The notes under the pieces: generated by a model | The model's database searches: none | What the model was told of the DNA's origin: nothing | What the model saw: only the letters and a program-made list of their open reading frames with translations | Shown: positions 25,462 to 34,986 of the stretch, piece by piece | Layout of the letters: each line of letters opens with the position of its first letter | Numbering within the stretch: the stretch's first letter is position 1 | Made by a program: the position numbers and the translations under genes | Source: Thuidium tamariscinum | Lineage: Eukaryota > Streptophyta > Bryopsida > Hypnales > Thuidiaceae | Length of the DNA: 64,000 bases | Assembly: GCA_947034885.2 (NCBI GenBank) | Contig: OX344756.2 | Location: 11,590,098 to 11,654,097, forward strand | Reading direction: 5' to 3'

Positions 25462-28174
25462 TACAACGAAGCTGATTCAGAATGAGTTTCTCTGTATGAC
25501 AAAGAACAATACATCTAAAATGGTCTTCAATAATTCATATAGAGGATTCTATGCAACAATGTTTTTGGTGTATAACGCAAAAGGAAAGAATGTAAGTATA
25601 TTTGTCTTGGATGAATGGCACCATTGCAATATACTATACTTCTTGTACAGTCTTTCTACATATAAAGAAGAGATGATGTCACATCCTTTTAGCTTCACTT
25701 GTTCTCGAAGTAAATTAGAGAACCATCTTAATTTATAAAAAAAAATTATTGCCTTCATGTGTAAAGCACTTTTTGTTTTGTATGTGTCTTCAACAAATGT
25801 ATATGTTAATGAACTTCAAAATGAAACTGTTGTGAGGAACGAAATCATATTGCAAGGGTTAAGAGACATTCAAAGTATTCAAAAGCTTTCCAACGTCCAC
25901 CACCCCTTCCAATGGAGTAGGCAAGAAAAAAGTCCATTTGCAAAGTCATATTTGCAATGCCTTCTTCCTTTAGGAACAACCTTGCCTCATTAGTACATTG
26001 AAATATGTAATTTAAGGAATTTGAATACAAATATGTGGCCACCCTAGCCTAATTATTTCGCACATATTTTATAATAGATGAAGCTTAAAAAAAATTCAGC
26101 GCATGGAAGAAATGAAGTCATATCTACATCCAAAGAAATGATCTTTATGGCTAAAATACAAAAGGTTTTACCTACATTTGAGCATGTCTTCCATGTGTGG
26201 CCCAAAAACTGAAAATTCTTTACTATCAAGAAAGGGTGATTGAAAATATAATTGCATAATGTGACTGAGAAAAAAATACGACTAAGTACTTTTGGGGCCC
26301 AAATTGCACTTGGGCTACCCCCCAAAAAATAATTGTAATAATTGTATAAATATGACTACAAAATATGACTATTTAAAACATATGACTATTTAAAACATAT
26401 GACTAAAGAATGTGACTGAGGAAAAAATACAACTAGGTACTTTTGGGGCCCAAATTGCACTTGGGCTGCCTCCCAAAAAAATTGTAATAATTGTACTAAT
26501 ATGACTACAAAATATGACTGGAGAAAAATATGACTGGCAAATATGACTGGGCGTTCCCAAAATATGTTCCCAAAATATGTTCCCAAAAGTTCCCTATGAA
26601 ATGTTTTGCCATTCTCAATGGATATATACTATACGGCCATGAAGTATAAAACAAAAATGTGACTGGCAGTCATATTTGCAGTCATTTTTTTCCCCAAAGT
26701 TTTCAATTACCAAAATATGACTACGAGCAGTCACCAGTCATCCCCAATCATATTTTTGTCGTCATTAAATGCTCATATTCTAGTAGTGTTCACCAACGTG
26801 ACTACACCAAATCGATCCTACGTGATTTCAGTATGGTCGGCACCTGCTCCTCTTCCAGAAGGCCAGTTGCTCGTTACCAATATAAACTCTCCATATATTG
26901 ACTCAACATATTATTGTCAATTAGTTGGCAAACTCATCTTCCTTACGATTACCAGACTCGATATTGCGTACGCTGTGAGCCGAATTAATAGCTATATGGC
27001 AAATCCTTAGTAGGCACACCTCGAAGCAGCTAAACATGTCTTGCGAAATTTGCAAGGCACCTTGGATTACAGTCTTCTTTACAAAGCTGGAGCTTCTCTC
27101 ACCATTACAAATTATACAGATGCGGATTGGGGGTCGTGCCCCAAAACCCGCCGCTTAATGGGAGCACACATCTTCACTTTTGCTAAAGCACCTGTCACTT
27201 GGCAAAGTAAAAGGCAACTTACAGTCTCTCGTTCTTCAACAAAATCAGAATACAAGGCATTAAGCGATGGAGCTCAAGAAGTGGTATGGTTACACAGATT
27301 AATCCAGGAGATTCATCCTCAACCACAACGTCCAATCCCACCCTCTAGCTCGCACCCTAATCGTGTGCACCCTGCTGCCAACATAATCCTATACTATGAC
27401 AATCAAGGAGCCCGAAACTTGCTCAAAACCCGGTCTTTCATGCTTATTCCAAGCACATCAAAATCCATTATCACTTCATACCCGAAAGAGTCTTAGGAGG
27501 GGAGATAAAATTACAATATATTTATACGAATGAGAAACTAGTGGATGCTCTTACAAAACCACTAGACAAGGTGAAATTCGACCAGTATTGAACATCACTA
27601 GGACTCCATTGCTTAGCAACTCTCAAAACAACTTGAACTAAGCCTTAGTCTATATATACCTCAACCCTAGAAATTTGGAGCCTCGAACAGGAACCTCTCG
27701 ACCTCTGCCAAGGACCAAAAACTTTTATGCTTTGCGCCCCTAAATCCAGTTACCTCCTGGGAACAATCATCCCACATGAAGTACACACTCGGAGTTTGAC
27801 CACACCTTACTGCGTAGAATTTTTGCCTTGGACCTACGTTCCTGCAATCAGTTCCTTAGACTCCATACCACTGTGGCTTCTCCCCAGCTATCACACCTGT
27901 AGCTGCAAAAACTTCAGGTCACGCCACCGACTTGATGGGAACATCATTGACTTCTTCAGACTCCTCCGCAACGTTGGCATCAACCACATCACAACACCAA
28001 CTCATCACGCGTGCAATAAACGCACACACCAATTACAGCAAGAGCTTTGCGAATCCTACAATTGATACATCTCCAATACTCTCTCAAAGCAACTAAATCC
28101 TGTGTGGCCACACAATCAGGGGATCCCCTTGCTCCAACAGCTCATGAATTTCTAATCTTGCGATTGAAGGGGGG

Positions 28175-28345
28175 TGTTGGCATATATAGTAATTCAAGGT
28201 TTCATCCATTAGTTTAATATTTCATTCATTCAATTAACGTTAGTCTTAGTATTTCTGTATATAAACCCTGGCTTTGCCTTGGTTAATCATCTGTTAATAC
28301 AATAGGTCTCTTGCTATGAGATTACAGCATTTCCATATTTCTATA
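28175..28345 (+). repeat. 3' LTR of the copia element
   Basis: The LTR begins TGTTGGCATATATAG directly after a purine run (GAAGGGGGG). It ends TTTCTATA before the GCAAC duplication at 28346-28350. Confidence 0.9.
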
Positions 28346-28492
28346 GCAACACGTGTTTTTATGTCACCAATGATGTCCGCCATAACAACTTGATGTTATG
28401 GCGGACATCATTGGTGTCATAAAAACATGTGTTGTTACATTGAATATCATCTAAAATCCATCATCTAAAACATGATTTTTTTAAAGTGGAAA

Positions 28493-29365
28493 CTACCTAG
28501 CCAGTCTAAATTTGATGCGGTGCTCTAGACTCAACTTTCCATTCACATCTTGGTTTATAATGTCCTTTGATCCAATCTTGAAACGCATTTTGAAGAGCTT
28601 CTGAATCACACCGCCATCTTTCACACCCTCCAATGCATATGCAACAGTGATGGGAGTTGTTGCATGTGCATATTCCCTACTGATGGTTGAAGAGACATCC
28701 CATAACTTCTTCATCATCTTCAATGGAGTGAGACTTAGCTTGAGCTTCATGTCAAAAATCTGCACCATTCTTACCCCGGGCTCCTTGCAAAAGTCCACCA
28801 CATCTTTGGATTGGAGCCACTCAATACACCTAGAGGAATCAGTGCTACCATGTCCACCAACAATATAGAATGCCTCAAGCAACTTGTCTGCAAAGGCTCT
28901 CAAAGAGATCTCAAAAGCATCAACATTCAATAATGCTTGCATTTTAACATGGTGATGTAATGCTTTAATTTCCCCTTGCATGTTTGTCACCTGTCTTTGA
29001 AGAGACTCCACCATTTGGTGAAGCTCACTGAGATCATTTTGAGAAGCGTTCATCTCCACGATCAAAGACCAGGAAGGGGATTCTGCAACCACTTCAGAGA
29101 AAGGCAATTCCAAAGGTGATTCCAATGGCCTAATAGTCTTCACTCCATCCCTCCTTGATAAATTCTTCACTTCTCCACTTGTGGTTGATTCGATGGTCCT
29201 TGTCTTTATCCGGTTCACAAACCTGGCAACCATGTGTCTCTTCACTGGGGGTTCAACTAGTGGTGGCAAAGGCTCAAACGCTGCCAAGTTCTCTTGAGAA
29301 GCCAAGGGCCTCTTCATAAGGTAAAACTGACGAGCTTTTGATCCATCTCTAAAAATCAAAAGCAT
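28493..29365 (-). CDS. Unrecognised protein with central coiled coil, possibly last exon
   Basis: A 290-codon frame starts at ATG 29365, but a good acceptor (GATTTTTAG) overlaps its first codons. The real exon may therefore start at 29348 with earlier exons upstream. Residues about 20-100 are basic and low in structure (KRPLASQENLAAFEPLPPL...). Residues about 102-150 form a coiled coil (NDLSELHQMVESLQRQVTNM). The rest is helical with RCIEWLQSKDVVDFCKEPG and PLKMMKKLWDVSSTISREYA, ending EHRIKFRLAR. I do not know the family. Its 3' flank continues into 12834-12930 across the nested elements, because the CACTA-type MITE inserted one base after its stop region. Codon use looks ordinary and the frame has no internal break. 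Confidence 0.5.
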   Translation of the reverse strand: MLLIFRDGSKARQFYLMKRPLASQENLAAFEPLPPLVEPPVKRHMVARFVNRIKTRTIESTTSGEVKNLSRRDGVKTIRPLESPLELPFSEVVAESPSWSLIVEMNASQNDLSELHQMVESLQRQVTNMQGEIKALHHHVKMQALLNVDAFEISLRAFADKLLEAFYIVGGHGSTDSSRCIEWLQSKDVVDFCKEPGVRMVQIFDMKLKLSLTPLKMMKKLWDVSSTISREYAHATTPITVAYALEGVKDGGVIQKLFKMRFKIGSKDIINQDVNGKLSLEHRIKFRLAR

Positions 29366-31000
29366 TACAAAACAGTCAAAACAACACCTACTTATATAAG
29401 AAAGAAAGACAAAGTAAAATCAATCAACCTACAAGTAAAAAAGACAAAGTAAAAGACAAAGTAAAATCATACCAGCCTTTAAATAGAAGGCTTCACAAGC
29501 ACAATAATTACTTTCAAAAGAAAAAGCTTGGTGCGGCCAGCATTGCAAAGTTGCAAACCAAAACATGGTTCATCACAAAAACCTAATACTACAAAAGTAC
29601 AAATCACTTCTATGCAATGAAACCAACATTAAGTACAAATTTTAAGTGGTTGAACTGGAGTATATGAACAAATTGACAATTACACAATACATTTTGAAGT
29701 GTATTCAAAGAATATACTAATAGAACTTAAAGACTATATTGTACTTGAAGACTTTTCTTTTCTTTTTTAAAACAGAACTTTACTCTAGAAAGTAAAACTA
29801 TAACAAATGATTGAGGGCAAGGCCCTGGAGACAAATGAATGGAAACCTAAGCCGCAACCAAATAAAAAATAATGCTAATCTATATGCATGCCCCGGTAAG
29901 GAATTTTCTAAGATTTTAGGTGACTTCCTACATCCTAGGAAGTAAAACCTAAGCCAAGTGTTGTACTTCAAGATATCATCACTGTTACAGAGTTATGCAA
30001 CTACAAAGTGTCCATATCAAATTGTAAAGTAATTCAAACTCTATCAAAGCACAGTAAGAAGCGCTTCTTCACTCATCAAAAATTTCACCAAGTCCTATCT
30101 AGAGGTACTTGATCATGCACTACTTCTCTCCTCCAACCAACCACCACGTCCAATTGCTATGTCATATAAATGGCCACTACCCTAAACAAAACTCCTCGAC
30201 AAAGTATAACTCCTGCAACAACGCACACGCCATTGACTTCAATTTCTTCAAATTGTATAAAATTTCACCAAGTTTTATCCAAAAGCACTTGATTGTGTGC
30301 CACTTATCTTCCTAAATCAACCGCCACATTGTAACAGTTGTCTATTACTCCTACTCTAAAATGCAACGTACTTTGTCACAGTGCAATTGTCTTTAGAAAC
30401 AAAACTCAAAACAAGACCTCGATGAATAGAGTAAATTTTGCTCTAATAATTAATGCAATCCCTGACGAATAAAAAACCAAACTACCAACTGCAAGAAGAA
30501 AAGTCTATAGATAAATAAGACTTCACCACACAACAGGAACATTTCTAACTACCTGATGATGTGCTTGGAATAGATGCTCATAAAATTCACAATAAATACT
30601 TCTTAGAAGCACCTACTCTCTTTTACATCTCCATTAAGTGTTGGACATACGTGAGGTCTCGTCTTCCATAGGTTTGCTAGCAACATCTCATTGTCTATAT
30701 CTGATTCACTAGGACGGTAGCTTCAATGAACACCAGAAAATAGAGAATTAAGCTTGCTTGTGTGCTCTAAAATGATCAAGTAGAGAGCTCATCGGAGTTG
30801 ATAACGATAAAAATCTATCCCTCCTTCAATTGAAATTCTCAAAACTAGTTCAACAAAAAATATTCAACACAAAGTTACTCACACAACAAACAAAGTCACC
30901 AAAAAGAGGGTCAAGCCATGCAGTCGTCAAAATTTGAACCCCGTCATTGTCCTCACGCCACTCGCAGTATTCCCAAAATTGTATTTGATTCGCTAGGACA
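29366..31000. other. Intergenic; contains second copy of the 6.27-6.85 kb block
   Basis: About 29370-30440 is AT-rich with nothing recognised. From about 30450 to 30980 the sequence is a diverged copy of 6270-6850 in the same orientation. Inside it a short phrase, GATTCRCTAGGACRGTGGCTTC, appears twice (about 30705 and 30988), a small internal duplication absent from the left copy. The LINE begins soon after 30985. Confidence 0.5.
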
Positions 31001-31835
31001 GTGGCTTCTGGAGGATTGGTCAAATTAGATGTTATTTATGAGGACCTTTTGCTGAATTGCTCCTGATGCCAAACCTACTTGTATCCAATAGAGAAATTCT
31101 CCTTACAGATCTCCTCCGTAGCTAATCCCTCTGGATCTGAACAACGCACCTCACGCCTCAAGCCTCACATCAGTAACCCCATATCAGCTCCCCATTCCTT
31201 TGTTCGTTTTCCTGTCCAAGGTAATACCTTTCCATCCTAGACTAGGAAACAATGCTACAATAGGCATAGTTACAAAAGTAACTCATCCCATTCCATCCCT
31301 ATTCTAAATGAAGACAGATTCATCCCCATCTATCATCGTTGACGAGGTCGTAAATCCAGACAATTGTCAACCTCTGCCAATTCTAGCCATTATTGGGCCA
31401 GGCATGTCTCCAATGAAAGACAAAGGGATGAAACTTTGCTGAGAAACCAACATGTTGTCTCCCCTCAAGTTGACTCTAGATCTTGCAAACAAGTAGGAAA
31501 CCATGCACCGAAGACAAGAGCCCTATCCCTCCACAAGTCAACACACTAGTAACCATAGCTTAGAAGGGCAATTCACCTCAAGAAATCTTGCCTTCTCCCC
31601 CAATCCTGCTGCCACATTATAATCCATTTCATATCTCCGACTAATCCTTACTCAGTAACTCCCTTGACTCTCTAACTCTAGGCCTCCCGGTTGACCCCAT
31701 TCCAAACATTGTCGATCCACCTTCTACATTTTTAGGAACCCCAGGTCTATCAGTACCTCTCCAGTCTTCTATACTTCCCAACCACCAAGCTACAGATTCA
31801 AACATAAGAGGATTTCTAGCTGCTTTAAGAGACTG

Positions 31836-32118
31836 CGAGTTCCCAAACGCTGGGAATACATTAGGAACGCTGGGAACGCGATGCTGATGTGGTCGAGTGA
31901 CTGCCACGTTAGAAAATACGATTTTTTTAATTAATTTTAATTAAATATCAAATATTTTTAAAATATTTTTTTAAATCATTCTTTTGTTCTTTAGTACATT
32001 CTGAAGTTTTTGGAAAAAAAATTTTAATTTTTTTTTTCAAAATTCAAAAATTCAGACCAGCAGGGGGCTGGTCTGCAGCAGTGGGAACAATCTCAGGGAA
32101 CACCCCTGAAACGGTCTC
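31836..32118. other. Possible small insertion in LINE ORF1 region
   Basis: The block has GC-rich ends (GAGACTGCGAGTTCCC at left, the complement of GAGACCGTTTCAGGGG at right) around a very AT-rich core (about 31915-32045). It also holds a small hairpin, CAGACCAGCAGG/CTGGTCTG. The ends look loosely inverted, but I could not settle boundaries or a target duplication. Confidence 0.25.
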
Positions 32119-32880
32119 CTGGGGGCCTAAAAATCCTCTTCAGTGACTAGATTTCCTCTTGATCACCCACCCAACCAATCTTGACATCTTCATTGTCTTT
32201 CTTATCCCAAACTCTCCCCACCTCAAAATTTTAGTAATATAATACATCTAGCTACAACCTTCCCACAAATTTCAAGCCCCAAAGCCAATGATTCTCTTAT
32301 TGCCCATAAATCACCCGATCCATCCCAACATCTACAAAACAAGGTACATGAGATCTTGCAAGCACTACAAGATATCCTGGGCCCCTCTTCTCCCAAATCA
32401 GACAATGGTATGTCGCTAGCTCTCCGTGTATTTAACCATATCTCTGGATCCCTTCCTCAGTGGTCTACTAAAGAACCAATGGTAACAGTACCATTAGAGT
32501 AGATACCCTCGGTCCAACACCTCTAGGCATCGGCACGGTCCAAACTACTTGTTCAATCCCCTACTCCAAAGGCTCGCAACGTGCTAGGGACCTCAGATCC
32601 CAATTTAGATTCTTAGGGGCTTAAGAAAAAACCCTCTTCAAATCGTGCAAGGAGCACTAGGCATTCTCCTGACCCGCATCATTAATGAAACTAAAAATCT
32701 TCTTTCAAAATGTCAGAGGCTTAAATGAATCATTTGCTGTTGATAGCCTTAGAAACTACATTCACCAATATCCTGTTGATCTACTCTTTATACAAGAGCA
32801 CAAGCTTAGAGGCTCTAGTGCCTCCAACCTGGGGAGGATTCTTTGGAAATAAGCTACATTTCTATTCACCAAGGCTAAAC

Positions 32881-33275
32881 CAGGGTTGTCTATCCTGACG
32901 TGACGTTGGATTTTCCTGTCAGGATGTCTGTCGGCGTCCGTCCTAACACGTCCAGATCGCGACGTGAGGCTGACATTGCAAAAAAAAATGGCTGTCAATG
33001 GTTGTTAATGACTTGTCAATGGTTGTTAATGGTTGTTAATGGCTATCAATAATTGTTAATGGTTGTCAATGACCGTTGATCTGGACAGTTCGTTGACAAT
33101 GGATGGCCGGACCGTCGAGGTAAATTTTTTTTTGACGTTGACGGCTATCGACGGACAGCAACTCGACCGTCCAAATTTATTTATTTATTTTGAATCCTAA
33201 CGGACATTGAGGTTGGATTCTGACGTTCCATCCGGACGCCGTCCGTCCAGCCATGACGTGACGGGTGCAACCTTG
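32881..33275. mobile_element. hAT-type MITE, 395 bp
   Basis: The ends are CAGGGTTG and, on the minus strand, CAAGGTTG. Both are flanked by the 8-bp duplication GGCTAAAC (32873-32880 and 33276-33283). An 8-bp duplication with CAGGGTTG-type ends is diagnostic of hAT elements. The interior has a degenerate tandem repeat of about ATGGTTGTTA/ATGGTTGTCA (about 32990-33075) and arms with GACGTGACG and CGTCCGTC. It interrupts the LINE endonuclease region. Confidence 0.9.
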
Positions 33276-34252
33276 GGCTAAACTAGGTTATACAATCGAT
33301 GACAAGAATGCTGGAAGCCTGGAAAGGGAGGTGTTGCAGCATTCATATCTCCTAGATGGTCAAAATTAATCTCTCACTTGAGTTGTATTCTAGGAGATAG
33401 AGTACAATGGATTATTTTATCTGGTATTCCAGGAGGAAATCTAGGGTTCATCAACCTCTATGCTCCTTATGAACCGTACCCTAGAAAGATTTTATAGGAA
33501 ACTATAATCAAGGATCTTCCTACCAATTGTAGATGGATTATGCTTAGCAATTTTAATATGGTGGAGAGGAGAATTGACAAATCTAGCACTTGTGGGAAAA
33601 CACTTCCTTCCCAAGAACGGCTCCTCTTTAACACCCTCAAGAATACCATACAAGTGGCGGAATATCAAATGACCAACCCTACTTTATCTTATTCATGGGA
33701 TAATTTTTGCACAGATGGAGCACGAGTACTAGCTAGACTTGACAAATGCTACGTTTTCCCAGATTTTCCCATTAGCCATCCACAAATCTTAGAATATTGA
33801 ATTCGCGGTGATCATACTAGGTCTAATCACTGCCTTATTTTTTTACTATCGAACTTGCTCAATGACTACCTAAACCTAGTAGATGGATTATGTCATCACT
33901 TCACTTGGATACAACAAAAATGATAATTAGATATGCTTGGATCCAAGCACCTCAGGATATAAATTTCTTTGCTAAGTTGAAACGGGTCACTTGTGTATAT
34001 CGGTGTTATTGTATCGAGAAAGCCAAACGACAAAGAAAACAAGAAGATTTTCTCTGCAGTGATCTAGATTTGAAGACTAGACTATTACACGAAGATCCCC
34101 AATCGCTTATGCTTCAACGACAAGTGAACGAGCTCAAATCCCATCTTCTTAACTTTGAAAATCACAAGCTCGAAGGCTATAAGGTGAGATCTCAAGCAAA
34201 GTAGAGACTATATGGTGATCGAATGACAACTAAATTTTTCCAAGCTGTTAGA

Positions 34253-34986
34253 GGGTCATTGCAAGAAACACCTGTCCTATTTGTTGCGTTTTGCAACAGT
34301 ACTTATGAATTTTTCTGGAGTACTATAAAATTAGAAAACTAATTTTAAAAAAATTTAAAAAATAGGAATAATGTATATACCTCTAAAATGAAGGTTTTCA
34401 CCGAAGGAAATTGATAGAAAAATTCTCTAAGTAGGAGAACTTGAAAAGTGCCAAATCTCAAGAAAATAGGTACTTTGATTCAAAAATTAGGGAAAAATAG
34501 TAAAAATAAGTATTTTCAAAAAATGAAAAGTGACCATTTGCAACAACTTTATGGAGATGGTCATTCACAAAAAAACCCACCAAAATAATATTTTATATGT
34601 TTCAAAATACAAGCAAAAGGGAGCTCATTTTGTAGACCTCCACACCTCACAAAATTAACTTTTTTTTAAAATACTTCCCTGGAGAGCTAGAAATCTACTA
34701 GAAGACCATCTCATCCAAATTTCATCTCAAAATCATTAAAAAAAGGTATAGCTCAGGTACTAAAAAACCCTAAACTACCAAGTGTGACATCCAATTGGGG
34801 TCTATTTTTGGATAGTAAACTATTTTTGAAAATTATGAAAAAATCAAAGAAGGTGTATAATAGTTATGAGTACCTTCCCTTTGAATCTTGAGTCATTTGG
34901 AGCTAAAACACAAAAGTTATGGCCAAAAAACTGATCAGCATGCAACGTGTGACACAAAATAGTACAGGTGTTTCTTGCAATGACCC
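34253..34986. mobile_element. Foldback/TIR element, copy D
   Basis: Ends are GGGTCATTGCAAGAAACACC and complement, flanked by TAGA (34249-34252 and 34987-34990). It is 734 bp, very close to copy B in size and content. It lies in the LINE between the endonuclease and RT regions. The open frame at 34919-35239 begins inside it and runs into LINE sequence, so it is not a gene. Confidence 0.88.

Larger units (their letters stand above)
21606..26788 (+). mobile_element. CACTA (En/Spm-type) DNA transposon, degenerate, 5.2 kb
   Basis: It begins with the canonical CACTACAAGAAAA at 21606 and ends with the complement of CACTACTAGAATATGAG at 26788. The triplet TTC flanks both sides (21603-21605 and 26789-26791). 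Both subterminal zones (about 21640-22110, 23213-23440 and 26335-26760) are packed with the phrase ATATGACT-A/G-CA and AGTCATATTTT in both orientations, as expected for CACTA transposase binding sites. Coding remnants at 24534-25461 match the DUF4216-type region of plant CACTA proteins. A foldback element occupies 22117-23209. Downstream coding is missing or decayed, so it is not autonomous. Confidence 0.9.
12989..28345 (+). mobile_element. Ty1/copia LTR retrotransposon, broken, with three nested insertions
   Basis: Two 171-bp LTRs are at 12989-13159 and 28175-28345. They differ at about 14 positions (roughly 8 percent), suggesting a moderately old insertion. A 5-bp duplication, GCAAC, flanks the element. 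A primer site TGGTATCAGAGC, complementary to the initiator tRNA-Met 3' end, starts at 13160. A polypurine run ends just before 28175. Recognisable parts in order are: gag (from 13550, with a CCHC knuckle near 15100-15150), aspartic protease (near 15400), integrase core (19790-20165), reverse transcriptase (20880-21600) and RNase H (27000-27500). Integrase before RT is the copia order. It is clearly a fossil with multiple breaks. Later insertions lie at 13722-14454, 15472-19079 and 21606-26788; without them the element would be about 5.8 kb. Confidence 0.92.
12931..28488. mobile_element. CACTA-type MITE split in two by the Ty1/copia element
   Basis: The left end CACTATAAGAAACTCATG (from 12931) pairs with the right end, which on the minus strand reads CACTTTAAAAAAATCATG (ending 28488). 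The triplet GAA flanks both (12928-12930 and 28489-28491). The MITE itself is 12931-12988 plus about 28346-28488, roughly 200 bp. It is nearly fully palindromic: GTCACCAATGATGTCCGCC on one arm, its complement on the other. The copia element sits inside the left arm, with GCAAC duplicated. CACTA ends plus a 3-bp duplication assign it to the CMC/CACTA superfamily. A related MITE is at 39285-39500. Confidence 0.75.

Noticed and set aside
30985-31010. Exact 5' target duplication for the LINE
   Set aside because: The bases after the poly-A tail (GCATGATTTCC) were not found near the presumed 5' end, so no boundary is claimed.
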